A DNA stretch of 64,000 nt. It comes from Nitrospira sp. (lineage in GTDB: Bacteria; Nitrospirota; Nitrospiria; Nitrospirales; Nitrospiraceae). This document shows, piece by piece, positions 9,580 through 18,495 of the stretch. Numbering within the stretch: position 1 is the first letter of the stretch; each line of letters opens with the position of its first letter. A model generated the notes under the pieces. It saw only the letters and a list, made by a program, of their open reading frames with translations, was not told the DNA's origin and searched no databases. Both the position numbers and the translations under genes were made by a program. The stretch is from positions 1 to 64,000 of the forward strand of contig JAEURX010000042.1 of the NCBI GenBank assembly GCA_016788885.1. Reading direction: 5' to 3'.

Positions 9580-10112
9580 CGCTTTCACTCCTCCATGAGA
9601 CAGCCTCGTTATAAATTCACCTATACGAGATGCATACGACGTACCCTTGCACGTACGGAGAGTTTCTTCGCCATTGGATTCGGAATATTTTCCTCTTGGC
9701 AGGATGACTAAGCATGTCAGCGTGCCAAGCAGCCCAGGGGTGAGGTTCGTATCTCATTGGATACTGATAAGTATCTGTACAGATACAGTCGCGTCTCAAT
9801 GAAATGTACTTGTCCGATGTGACAAACAGCTCTTTATTTGTCTCACTTTGAGAAAGAACTTCGGACCTAGTTGAGGAGCCGCTGAAAGAACATGGAGTAT
9901 GGAAATGAAGAGGAAGAAAGAAAGAAGGGGCACCCGAATCAAGGATTACAGATTTCGGCGCCGGATGGAAGGTTGTTATCGGCCAATGTCATCGCTGAAG
10001 CATAGGTCCCAAGCAACTGCCGGCGCGACTGCGTCTCGGAAACGGTTCGTGTCTTGGAAGTAGGCGCACCGTGCCGGCTGTCTTCGATCACAGAACGACC
10101 AACGTAAATGAA
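9580..10112. other. 533-bp non-coding region upstream of the TPS operon
   Basis: No protein with a ribosome binding site or familiar motif was seen on either strand. It contains the half-site array at 9749-9797 described separately and a purine-rich stretch near 9905-9940. It should hold the promoter for tpsB transcription (minus strand); I could not pick convincing -35/-10 boxes. Confidence 0.5.
9749..9797. promoter_or_regulatory. array of alternating GTATC/GATAC half-sites with 11-bp spacing
   Basis: GTATC at 9749, GATAC at 9760, GTATC at 9771, GATAC at 9782 and a near-match GTCTC at 9793. Every start is exactly 11 bp from the last, about one helical turn. Neighbouring half-sites form overlapping inverted repeats, including the perfect 16-bp palindrome GTATCTGTACAGATAC at 9771-9786. 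The array lies about 170-220 bp upstream of tpsB. It resembles a cooperative operator; the regulator is not identifiable from the window. Confidence 0.5.
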
Positions 10113-11132
10113 TTACCTGATTGTCTCATCACGCCCGCTCCGATCGATAACCACAATCACCTGTCCCTTCTCTAGGAATTCAAAGTGATCTTTCACCCCG
10201 TGGATCGTCTGGGCGGCGGCATTGCTGATGACCAGATCCGTATGGCTGTTTCCCGCTGGTCGGAGCGCTTTGACATACAGCGGATTGTCCGTGACCTTCG
10301 GATGAGTTTTGGCCGTCACAGGGTCAGATACATAGGCGGCGATTCCTTCCTTCTGTCTATACTTCGCGAGCACGTAGCTCTGCGAATAGGCTTCTTGACC
10401 ATCCTCTGTGAGAATTTTTGGAACCAAGGCCGGTCGCACCTCCATTCCTCGCGCATCGACTACCAGCCCCGTATAGGGGGCGACCGTTTTGGACCCAGCA
10501 TCTGTCGGGATTTCCCGCACAAGACGCTTGGGTGCGGGAGCATCTTTAGGCGCAAACATCTGCGATGTTTGTCCTGTCAATTTCATTTGCAGCGTGACTT
10601 CATACCCGCCCTTCTCTAATTCCCGCTCCTGAATAACCTTCGCATCTTCAACCATTCCCTGGACCTTCACCTGAATCTCGTCAGTGGTAGCGACGTAATT
10701 TTTGACCGTCGTGGTGGAATCGACGCGGATCGCCGTGAATGCCTCCAACAGGTTTCGATAGGCTACAGACTGGGCGGCGCGTCTTGCCAATAGTCGAGCC
10801 TGCGTGCGGTTGATTGTATCCGGAGGCGGATAGCCGATCCCGGAAGCGGTCACCATCCCTGCCGTCCAGTCCACCATTCCGTTCTGCCCTAGCTTTTCCG
10901 TATAAGCAGTTGAGCCTGCCAAATCGCCGTCACTACCAGGTGCGGGTGAGGTTGGAACCGGCGCGGGTGAAGTCTGGACCGAAGTTGAGGCTGACGATGT
11001 CGGGCCTGCTGCAGGTGCTGAGCTAACCGCGGGAGTGTTTGAACCTTCTTTGCCCCGCACCTCCCTATCGCCCTGACAGCCCATGAGCAATACCGCGATG
11101 ATACCGACCAGCCAGTGTTGCGTGTGATACAT
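10113..11132 (-). CDS. LPP20-like lipoprotein
   Basis: A 339-aa predicted lipoprotein: the N-terminal hydrophobic stretch ends in a lipobox-like LMGC, followed by a Ser/Pro/Ala/Thr-rich linker. Residues about 120-210 form an LPP20-like domain (ARLLARRAAQSVAYRNLLEAF, then TTTVKNY and GMVEDAKVIQERELEKGG). A second region (ADARGMEVRPALVPKILTEDG-type strands) follows. ATG at 11132 has GGAGG 7 bases upstream, so it is preferred over 11156. It stands alone, divergent from the kinase gene at 11413. Its domain resembles the N-terminal half of the DUF4384 protein at 1604. Function is unknown. Confidence 0.78.
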   Translation of the reverse strand: MYHTQHWLVGIIAVLLMGCQGDREVRGKEGSNTPAVSSAPAAGPTSSASTSVQTSPAPVPTSPAPGSDGDLAGSTAYTEKLGQNGMVDWTAGMVTASGIGYPPPDTINRTQARLLARRAAQSVAYRNLLEAFTAIRVDSTTTVKNYVATTDEIQVKVQGMVEDAKVIQERELEKGGYEVTLQMKLTGQTSQMFAPKDAPAPKRLVREIPTDAGSKTVAPYTGLVVDARGMEVRPALVPKILTEDGQEAYSQSYVLAKYRQKEGIAAYVSDPVTAKTHPKVTDNPLYVKALRPAGNSHTDLVISNAAAQTIHGVKDHFEFLEKGQVIVVIDRSGRDETIR

Positions 11133-11156
11133 CGTCCGCCTCCCTTCGACTCTCAT

Positions 11157-11412
11157 TCGAGGTCCGCCCTACCTACCCACAGGTCAGAACGATCAATAAT
11201 CATGCCTTGCCAGCGCTCTTCCCCACGGCACCAACGCTCTCGTCTTTCAGTCGGCTCCAGGTCGAAACCGTACCACGGCTTTTCACGCTTTATCTGAATA
11301 CGGGCCTTGTGATTTCCACCCTTCGGCCAGGTCGTCTTGTTCTCTCGCAAGACTTTCGTATACCCTACATGCCGTTGCCACCTCCCCGGCGCCGCCCGAT
11401 GAGAGGCCCCTG
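11157..11412. other. divergent intergenic region, lipoprotein / kinase 1
   Basis: About 256 bp between divergently transcribed genes, presumably with both promoters. No gene seen. Confidence 0.4.
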
Positions 11413-14007
11413 ATGCCAGACCGGATCTTTTCCGGGAAATACGTCGTCCAGGAAGAAATCGCCAAGGGCGGCATGGGGGTGCTTTATAAAGCCTTGGACC
11501 GGACTCTCAATCGCCTCGTCGCGATCAAGGTCATCCACGAACAGTTCTCCGGCGATCCCTCCTTCACCGAGCGGTTCATCCGCGAGGCCCGCGCCATGGC
11601 TCGGCTCCATCACGAGAACATCGTCACGATCTTTTCCGTTGAAGAAGATCGGGGCGCTCACTTTATTGTGATGGAGTATTTTTCTGGTATGGACCTCCGG
11701 GCAAAGATCAAGGCCCACCACTCGCTTTCCGTCCGTGAAGCGGTCGAAATCGCACTTCAGGTCGCCACCGCGCTGGCCTTCGCGCATTCCCAAGGCATCG
11801 TTCACCGCGACATCAAACCAGCGAACATTCTGGTTGATACCAGAGGGCGTGTCAAATTGACCGACTTTGGTATTGCGGCTGCATTGGACGAAGCCGCCAT
11901 TACCAGCACGGGGCAAATCATAGGAACGCCCGAGTATATGTCTCCGGAACAGGCCGGAGGCACGGCGGTTGACGGCCGCACCGACCTGTATTCGTTGGGC
12001 ATCGTACTGCATGAAATGATCGTCGGCCAGACTCCATTTCGCAGCATGCCCAAAACCAGCATCCTTACTAAGCTGCTGGATCCGGCATATGAAATTCCGC
12101 TGACATTTCCTCCCGAGGTACCATCGAGCGTGCAAGCCATTGTCGAAGACCTCGTACGCCGGGAACCAGAGTATCGAACGCCGAGAGCTGCGATTCTCGC
12201 AAGCCAGTTAAAGGAATGTCTGGAATCCCTCCCCCGAGAGGATACCGATGAGGCACCCACCATCATCGTCACGCCCTCTTCTCCGGTTACGTCTCGCACA
12301 ACGAGAATCGCCACCGCCCCTTATTCTTTTGAATCGCACACCATCCCCTCCCGGCAGAACATAGGGCCACAGGTCGAGTCAGGGCCACAGTCGCCGGCCG
12401 AACAATCTCAACTCCTTCCTGTTTCTTCAGAAGTGCGTGATGAAGCGACAGATATTCTTCCGCGGACAAAACAGGCCTCGCAGACCTCGCCGCTACTACC
12501 AGAGAGCAAACCTATTCGGCGAACGTCTACCCAGGTAACGATGGCGATCGGAATCCTGAGCCTGATCCTCGTCTTCAGCAGCCTTGCCTATGTTTTATCC
12601 AATGGCATCCTGTTCAGAACTCCTTCGACAGACAAGACCGAACATCCTGCCTCCGCCACAACCACTTCCAGCAATGCCGAACCAACCAACGCCGCAAGTT
12701 CACGTCACGACCCGGTCTCCACGGAGAGTGCCCAACTACAGGCCAACATAGAACAAGAACAGCGACAACTTGAGATAGATCAGGCCAGAGTCGAAGCGAA
12801 ACGCCGCGAAGCAGAGGCGCTTCAAAAAAAAGAACGGGACCAGGCAGCACAACAGGCGAAAATCGCGGAGGAGCAGCGCAAAAAAACCCAGGAGACGGCT
12901 CGTGCCGCTCGCGAACGACAGGAAGCAGAACAGCGCAAGTTTGATCAAGAGCAGAAGCGTCTCGAAAAAGAGAAGGACCTCGCTGCCAAGCAAGCTCAGG
13001 TAGCAGAAGAACAACGTCGGAAGGCGCAGGAAGATGCGCGTGCAGCCCGTGAGCGGGAGGAACTCGAAGCCAAACGGGGCAAGGAGGAGGCCGAGACGAA
13101 GCGTTTGCAGGCTGAACGGCAGCGACTTGAAAAGGAACGGGACTCAGCTGAGGAACAGGCACGCCTGGCGGAAGCTCAGCGTAAGAAGGCGGAAGAGGAA
13201 ACCCGACTCGCCAGAGAGCGGCATGAGGCGCAGCAACAGCGATTCCGCGACGAACAGCAGCGCATGGAAAAAGAAGGCGAACTCGCCGCCCAGAGAGCAG
13301 CCATACAAGAGAAGGAACGTCGCAAAGCGGAGGAGGCGGCCCGATTGGCAAAGGAACGGCTGGAGGCGGAACAGAAACGGCTGCAAACTGAAAGCGATCG
13401 CCTGGATAGAGAGAGAGAGCTGACCGCACAGAAGGCCCGAGCAGAGATGGAGGAACGCCGAAAAGCCCAGGAAGAAGAATCGCGTGTCGCTCGTGAGCGC
13501 TATGAAGCGGAACAGACGCAGCTCCGGGCTGACCGTGAACGGCTGGACAAGGAACGGCGCGAGGCTGCCGCGCAGCAGGCGAAGAGGGACGAGGAGGAAC
13601 GCAAGAGGCGCGTCGCACAGGAAGAAGATCGCCGAAAGAAAGAGGAATTGATCGCCAAACTTCCTTCCGACGGTCAGAGCGGCGCCAGCGCTTCACGGCG
13701 GCAATTACGGGAGCTCCTGGATGAATTTAAGCGAGCCTATGAAGGGGAAGACCTCGAAACCTTGGAGCGACTCTCTGAGATGGGAAGCGATCGACTGGGT
13801 TTCGTGCGCACCATGTTCAGCAACTATCGGACAATTCAGGTGTCGATCCAAAGCCTCGCGGTGATAGACGATGAGGCCTCGGCGACCATCATTCACGAGG
13901 TGCTGATCAACAACAACGGCGAAGCGGTCAAACCAAGCCCGATTCTCAGATCGGCGCGAATCAAGATCCGAAAGACCGGGGATCGATGGGCAAAGATTGA
14001 ATGGTAG
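11413..14007 (+). CDS. transmembrane Ser/Thr protein kinase 1, with long coiled coil
   Basis: An 864-aa PknB-type kinase. The kinase domain (about 10-275) has the glycine loop GGMG (19-22), catalytic Lys39, HRD with Asp133, DFG 151-153 and GTPEYMSPEQ. A transmembrane helix lies near 377-400. Residues about 444-750 are a highly charged KxxAEEARLAxER-type coiled coil of TolA-like periodicity. The C-terminal 105 residues (from about 760) form a compact domain shared with kinase 2 (RRQLRELLDEFKRAYEGEDL... ending DRWAKIEW), probably SnoaL/NTF2-like. The cytoplasmic kinase and extracytoplasmic coiled coil plus sensor-like domain are inferred. Active-site residues are intact. The gene converges on the FHA-transglycosylase gene, 4 bp away. 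Confidence 0.92.
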   Translation: MPDRIFSGKYVVQEEIAKGGMGVLYKALDRTLNRLVAIKVIHEQFSGDPSFTERFIREARAMARLHHENIVTIFSVEEDRGAHFIVMEYFSGMDLRAKIKAHHSLSVREAVEIALQVATALAFAHSQGIVHRDIKPANILVDTRGRVKLTDFGIAAALDEAAITSTGQIIGTPEYMSPEQAGGTAVDGRTDLYSLGIVLHEMIVGQTPFRSMPKTSILTKLLDPAYEIPLTFPPEVPSSVQAIVEDLVRREPEYRTPRAAILASQLKECLESLPREDTDEAPTIIVTPSSPVTSRTTRIATAPYSFESHTIPSRQNIGPQVESGPQSPAEQSQLLPVSSEVRDEATDILPRTKQASQTSPLLPESKPIRRTSTQVTMAIGILSLILVFSSLAYVLSNGILFRTPSTDKTEHPASATTTSSNAEPTNAASSRHDPVSTESAQLQANIEQEQRQLEIDQARVEAKRREAEALQKKERDQAAQQAKIAEEQRKKTQETARAARERQEAEQRKFDQEQKRLEKEKDLAAKQAQVAEEQRRKAQEDARAAREREELEAKRGKEEAETKRLQAERQRLEKERDSAEEQARLAEAQRKKAEEETRLARERHEAQQQRFRDEQQRMEKEGELAAQRAAIQEKERRKAEEAARLAKERLEAEQKRLQTESDRLDRERELTAQKARAEMEERRKAQEEESRVARERYEAEQTQLRADRERLDKERREAAAQQAKRDEEERKRRVAQEEDRRKKEELIAKLPSDGQSGASASRRQLRELLDEFKRAYEGEDLETLERLSEMGSDRLGFVRTMFSNYRTIQVSIQSLAVIDDEASATIIHEVLINNNGEAVKPSPILRSARIKIRKTGDRWAKIEW

Positions 14008-14011
14008 CGCG

Positions 14012-15493
14012 TCAAGGACGGGACCGTACCTGCTCGGCGAACGGATTCTGAAATTCGAATCCGAACAGCGCCGGATTTTCTGCGATCACTGCGGCGGAAA
14101 AAATGTAAAACACATAGTCGTAGGTTTCCTGAGGAACCTTGTGTTGCTTCAATAACTGCCAAAAGTTCCGCTCTCTCGGATTGTTCGGCATCTTTCGGAT
14201 GATGTTGATCACATTTCCCTCTCCCCAGTTATAGGACGCCATCACGAGTAGTCCCGATGCCTGGGCATCGGTATTGTAGATGCGCCGGATATATTTCGCC
14301 GCCGCCCTCGTGGCCTTCTGGAAATGAAACCGTTCATCTTGGGGATCGTATTGGGCGAGGTTTCTCAGCGGTCCTGGCTTTAATCCATACTGCTCGGCAG
14401 TTTGCGGAATAAATTGCCAGATCCCTTTCGCATACCCCATTCTCGTGGGAGGCCCCACTGCTTTTGAGTCGAAGCCGCTCTCTTGGAGTGCCAAATAGAA
14501 AAACTGCGGCGGGAGGTTTTGGGTCCACATTTCATTGGCCACCGTCGGGATAAACCCGTTCTCCCTGGCTCGCTTAATGGCGTTCTGCAGCCGGTCGGTC
14601 GATTTCCAACGACGAATATATTTCTTCACCTCCGACAAAAAATCACGCGGCATGGCCACTTCGCATTCGCCGAAAAGCCGCGCCATCCGAAATACGAGAC
14701 GGTCCTGCTCACCCATCCCCTCATAAATATCCAGTTCGCTCAAAAAGCGATCGTATTGCACTTCCATTTCCCGAAGTCGTTGGCGCTTACTCAGAATTTT
14801 CTCCATGAGGTCTTTGCGCTTAGTCGCGACCACTTCCTCTTCGAGTTCCGAGACCTGAATTTCGACCTGCTTCATCGTGTAGAACATCTCTCCCGCGGTT
14901 CTCGTCATCTGATCGACCCTTGCCCGTTGGTATAATGCGTATCCCACGGCGCAGACTAAGAGGACGACGACAGCCGAAACAGCCCCGCGATACCAGCGTT
15001 TCTGTTGTCGCTCCCGGCGCTTTGCCGCCTCCCGGTACCGACGAGCCTCTTCGCTCTCTTCCGCGGTGTCTCCCCGCTTCCAGCGGTTGACAATCTCCGT
15101 GACCGACGGCAGTTCATCGCCTACTCGTGCCAGCTCGGGCGGCTGATCAGAAAACACAGCTTCATCGCCGACGGCGAGCCATACGGCCGGTCCACCCAAT
15201 CCCAGTTCCACGGTTACGGGTTTTTGCAGTTGGACCCGGGTGACCTGACGCCCGTCGACATACAAACCATGAGTGCTTTGATGATCGGCAAGCCACCATT
15301 GGCCGGCCTCCAGCTTCACCTCCGCGTGGATACGGCTGACCACTCGTTCCGACACCACCACTTGGCAATCGGCCGATCGTCCGATCAGAAACGTGTGAAC
15401 AAAACGCTGCTCGCCGCTCCACGAGGTGCCTATGCAGACCCGTACGCGAACCGGTTGAACTGTGTTGAGCGGGGCAGTTAAATCGTCAGACAT
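14012..15493 (-). CDS. membrane FHA-lytic transglycosylase fusion
   Basis: A 493-aa protein. An FHA phosphothreonine-binding domain occupies about 15-110, with GRS 38-40, SRIH 53-56 and a TH(G) strand. A charged linker leads to one transmembrane helix (about 170-188), then a helical stalk (190-310) and a C-terminal SLT (Slt/MltE-like) transglycosylase domain. There, Glu338 in LALQESGFDSKAVG is the expected catalytic acid, followed by GIWQFIPQTAEQYGL and YNWGEGNV. This implies a cytoplasmic FHA and a periplasmic peptidoglycan-cleaving domain. I used ATG at 15493; a GTG at 15526 is possible. It lies between two Ser/Thr kinases, which suggests phospho-regulated cell-wall cleavage (inference). 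Confidence 0.88.
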   Translation of the reverse strand: MSDDLTAPLNTVQPVRVRVCIGTSWSGEQRFVHTFLIGRSADCQVVVSERVVSRIHAEVKLEAGQWWLADHQSTHGLYVDGRQVTRVQLQKPVTVELGLGGPAVWLAVGDEAVFSDQPPELARVGDELPSVTEIVNRWKRGDTAEESEEARRYREAAKRRERQQKRWYRGAVSAVVVLLVCAVGYALYQRARVDQMTRTAGEMFYTMKQVEIQVSELEEEVVATKRKDLMEKILSKRQRLREMEVQYDRFLSELDIYEGMGEQDRLVFRMARLFGECEVAMPRDFLSEVKKYIRRWKSTDRLQNAIKRARENGFIPTVANEMWTQNLPPQFFYLALQESGFDSKAVGPPTRMGYAKGIWQFIPQTAEQYGLKPGPLRNLAQYDPQDERFHFQKATRAAAKYIRRIYNTDAQASGLLVMASYNWGEGNVINIIRKMPNNPRERNFWQLLKQHKVPQETYDYVFYIFSAAVIAENPALFGFEFQNPFAEQVRSRP

Positions 15494-15564
15494 GTCGGGT
15501 GGGTAACGAGCATGTGATCCGCTCACATCCTAGTGGTGGACTGCAACCTGAGCGAACGGAAAGA

Positions 15565-15773
15565 CTAGCAGGATGTTGAAAAAGTCCGTCAGCGGCGTTC
15601 TCGTGTCGCTCAGAGGCTCAACGTACGGCAAAGAGTACGCTTCGCCTCTTCGCTCGCTGCGGCCTTGCTGGACGGATTTTTTGACCATCCTGCGAGCTGT
15701 TCCGCTCCCATCCGCGATCTTGTGCGGTCGTTCGTGTCCGGGGACATAAAATGGTTTTTCAACAGCCTGCTAG
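15565..15773. mobile_element. MITE-like 0.2-kb inverted-repeat element
   Basis: The ends are CAGGATGTTGAAAAA (15569-15583) and, read on the other strand, CAGGCTGTTGAAAAA (to 15769), 14 of 15 matching, flanked on both sides by CTAG (15565-15568, 15770-15773), which looks like a 4-bp target duplication. The interior has no open frame and contains self-complementary stretches (gtccgtc ... gacggattttttg). From memory, repeats with a TGTTGAAAAAGTCC end are common in Nitrospira genomes. The right CTAG supplies the stop codon of the gene at 15770. Confidence 0.7.
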
Positions 15774-16534
15774 GCAAGCGCTTGTTGAAGTTGCAAGCGT
15801 AATGGATCTTCGACGTGCTCGATCAACTCAAGCGAAATCAACTCCACAAAAGCAAGGACACCGGAGAAGCGTGTCGTCATCAGCAGCACATCATCCGCGG
15901 GACGGAACGATGTGAGAGGAGCGGTGATGGTGACAAAGGACAAGGCCCCTAAACCGGGCAAGGGTTTCATGTCCATCTGGTAGCGCAACGCTGCCAAAAG
16001 TTGGACCAGATTTGGCTGGCTCTTCATGAGAAGCTGCATCACCAGTGCATTGACAACGAATTGCCGCAAGACCTCGGTCTTCCGTTCCATCCGGCTCTCC
16101 ACCATCGAATGCACTTGGGACAGTGTCAGCCCCGACTCAAAGCTCAGCACCCATTGCACGGGAGAAGTAATCGTCACATCCTTGGAGTCACGTTCTGACT
16201 TGGCTCTGTGAGTATACTCCCACCGATAGATGGCAGGCTGACTATCGAGTTGGGCGAGGGCGGTATCGGGAAATTCGAGCGGCAACCCGAACGGACTACG
16301 GCTCACCTCGCGATACAGTTCTTTCAAACGGGTAAGAGCAAGATCTGACCCGTTGACGTCATCGCGTGATCCGACATGTCGGCCTAACAACCGTCGAGGA
16401 GCCAACAACGGTTTAAGGGTTTCTATATACACGCGTAACCGGCTGTCCAAGATGCGGGACACGGCATCAGTCTTTTCACGAAGCGAGGCGACCTGGTCCA
16501 GGGTGAGCGTTTCTCCCGTACGCGAGCTCTCCAT
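15770..16534 (-). CDS. unknown 254-aa protein beside kinase 2
   Basis: I do not recognise a family. The protein starts at ATG 16534 with GGGAGG 8 bases upstream (the GTG at 16543 touches the Shine-Dalgarno). It is soluble-looking, with N-terminal helices (LDQVASLREKTDAVSRILDSRL), a middle beta-rich part (YRWEYTHRAKSE, VQWVLSF) and a C-terminal part with strands (LGALSFVTITAPL) and a final helix. No signal peptide or transmembrane helix. Its TAG stop is inside the CTAG flank of the MITE; since the flank is a target duplication, the stop is probably native and the gene full length. It is divergent from kinase 2, with 228 bp between. Confidence 0.65.
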   Translation of the reverse strand: MESSRTGETLTLDQVASLREKTDAVSRILDSRLRVYIETLKPLLAPRRLLGRHVGSRDDVNGSDLALTRLKELYREVSRSPFGLPLEFPDTALAQLDSQPAIYRWEYTHRAKSERDSKDVTITSPVQWVLSFESGLTLSQVHSMVESRMERKTEVLRQFVVNALVMQLLMKSQPNLVQLLAALRYQMDMKPLPGLGALSFVTITAPLTSFRPADDVLLMTTRFSGVLAFVELISLELIEHVEDPLRLQLQQALA

Positions 16535-16762
16535 CTGGTACACCTCCCAAGCGCGGCGCCATTATCGAGCGCGATCGCCTGAAAATCAAGGCTAGCGTGA
16601 CGAACCCAGATGCGCGAGGCTCGCATTCCAGTCAGGCCTGATCGCCAGTTTATCGCCTTCCTGTCACGTCACGAGCCCGCAGGGCGATCCTTGTTCTTCT
16701 TGAAGCGTTTCAGCTAGGCTACTACGTCACTGCCCCTGCGTCCCTCTCCCGGGAGATGTTGA

Positions 16763-18478
16763 ATGACCAATCAAGTCTTCTCCGGCAAGTACATCGTCCA
16801 GGACGTACTTGCGAAGGGCGGGATGGGAGTCATTTACAAAGCCTTGGATCGCACCCTCAATCGAATCGTCGCCATCAAGGTTGTCCACGAACATCTCTCC
16901 GGCGATCCCTCGTTTACCGAGCGTTTTCTGCGCGAGGCCCGCGCCATGGCTCGGCTGGATCATCAGAATATCGTGACCATCCATGCAGTCGAGGAAGAAC
17001 GGGGCACTCCGTATATCGTCATGGAATATCTTTCAGGCAGCAATCTCCGTGCCTTCATGCAAGCCCGCAAACCGGTTCCTGTTCGAACGAGTGTCGAAAT
17101 TGCGCTCCAGGTGGCTGAAGCCCTGGCTTACGCCCACCATGAAGGGATCGTGCACCGCGACATCAAGCCGGCCAATATTCTTGTCGACAGCCACGGCCGG
17201 GTCAAAATCACGGACTTCGGAATTGCGGCGGCACTCGACGAAGTGTCGATTACGACGGTCGGCCAAGTGCTCGGCACGCCGGAATACATGTCTCCTGAAC
17301 AAGCCAGCGGGGGCAAAGTTGACGGTCGTGCGGATCTCTATTCCCTCGGCATCGTGCTGCACGAGATGGTTGTCGGACACCATCCATTCGGAAATCTGCC
17401 AAAGACGGTGATCCAGAGCCAATTGCACGATACGAACCAGGAAATCAGGCTTGCCTTTCCGGACCATGTCCCGTCGTCGCTGAAAGCCATCATCGAGGAC
17501 CTCGTGCGAAGAGACCGGGACTATCGCACCCCGACGGCCCGATTGCTTGTGAGCCAGCTCAAGGAATGCCTCCACACACTGCCGCCATCAATTGAACCAA
17601 CCGAAGAAGAACGCACTATTCTCGTGACGCCTCATCCCGAAGGGCAGCCTGAACAGCGAATGCCGCCGCCTGTCTCTTCAGAGGCGCCCTATCGGTCTTC
17701 TTCGCCTTTCACTCAGTCCCCATTAGAGACAACACACCCACCGCAAAAGAGCGCGGACGAAGTCGTTTCTGCGCCGTTAGGTCCGGAGGATAAAACGGAC
17801 GTGCATCCGCAACATCCGGCGCAAAGGAAGCCGGAATCTCCTCATGTGCCGCAACCCTTCTGGCAAAGATATAACGTCCTTCCGCTCGTCGCCATAGCAT
17901 TGGCAGGGGTTCTGGCATTAGTGGGCATCATCCTCTACGTCAATATCGTCGACCGACCGCAACCTCCGGATCCCCCTAAGAAGGAAGAGCCCCTGGTTAA
18001 TCCTCCAGGACCGCCTGCTGACAGGGGGACCGGAGACCAGGACAATTTATCTACAGGAGAGACCCCAGAGCCGGACAGAAAAGTTGTGCCGTCACCCCCG
18101 CCACAACTGACAGGCTCGAAAGGCACCAGCCGACCGTCAACCGGGCCAAAGACCATCGCTCCGTCACGACAGCAGCTGGACCAGCTCCTCAGTGACTTTC
18201 AAACAGCCTATGAGAGACAGGATTTGTCCTCCTTGCAGCGCTTGTCCGACATCAGCCCAGACCGCCAGATGTTTTTGGATATGATGTCGAACAATTATTC
18301 GCTCATCACAACCTCCATCCAGGATATCGAAGTCAGGAACAATCAGGCCACGGCAACATTGATTCACGAGCAATTGATCGATAAGAACGGTGAGAAAGTT
18401 GCTCCCGATCAAATCCTGCGGAGCATTCGGATCAGAGTGCGTAAGGACGGCGACCATTGGAGCAAGGTGCTCTGGTAA
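16763..18478 (+). CDS. transmembrane Ser/Thr protein kinase 2
   Basis: A 571-aa paralogue of kinase 1 with identical spacing of Lys39, the HRD Asp133 and DFG 151-153, and an intact GTPEYMSPEQ activation-loop end. A proline-rich juxtamembrane segment (about 280-360) is followed by one transmembrane helix (about 371-395), a Pro-rich linker and the same C-terminal domain as kinase 1 (about 467-571, SRQQLDQLLSDFQTAYERQD... DHWSKVLW), but no coiled coil. It is followed after 17 bp by the broken tssBC fusion, so the two are probably co-transcribed. This links the kinase to a T6SS-type sheath. Confidence 0.92.
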   Translation: MTNQVFSGKYIVQDVLAKGGMGVIYKALDRTLNRIVAIKVVHEHLSGDPSFTERFLREARAMARLDHQNIVTIHAVEEERGTPYIVMEYLSGSNLRAFMQARKPVPVRTSVEIALQVAEALAYAHHEGIVHRDIKPANILVDSHGRVKITDFGIAAALDEVSITTVGQVLGTPEYMSPEQASGGKVDGRADLYSLGIVLHEMVVGHHPFGNLPKTVIQSQLHDTNQEIRLAFPDHVPSSLKAIIEDLVRRDRDYRTPTARLLVSQLKECLHTLPPSIEPTEEERTILVTPHPEGQPEQRMPPPVSSEAPYRSSSPFTQSPLETTHPPQKSADEVVSAPLGPEDKTDVHPQHPAQRKPESPHVPQPFWQRYNVLPLVAIALAGVLALVGIILYVNIVDRPQPPDPPKKEEPLVNPPGPPADRGTGDQDNLSTGETPEPDRKVVPSPPPQLTGSKGTSRPSTGPKTIAPSRQQLDQLLSDFQTAYERQDLSSLQRLSDISPDRQMFLDMMSNNYSLITTSIQDIEVRNNQATATLIHEQLIDKNGEKVAPDQILRSIRIRVRKDGDHWSKVLW

Positions 18479-18495
18479 AGGAAAGGGACAGAACT

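Noticed and set aside
9617-9799. 60-aa frame upstream of tpsB
   Set aside because: Overlaps the half-site operator array and has no start signal or recognisable product.
12614-13696. 360-aa minus-strand frame opposite kinase 1
   Set aside because: It mirrors the repetitive coiled-coil codons of kinase 1; low-complexity Pro/Val/Leu-rich product, no start signal, no family.
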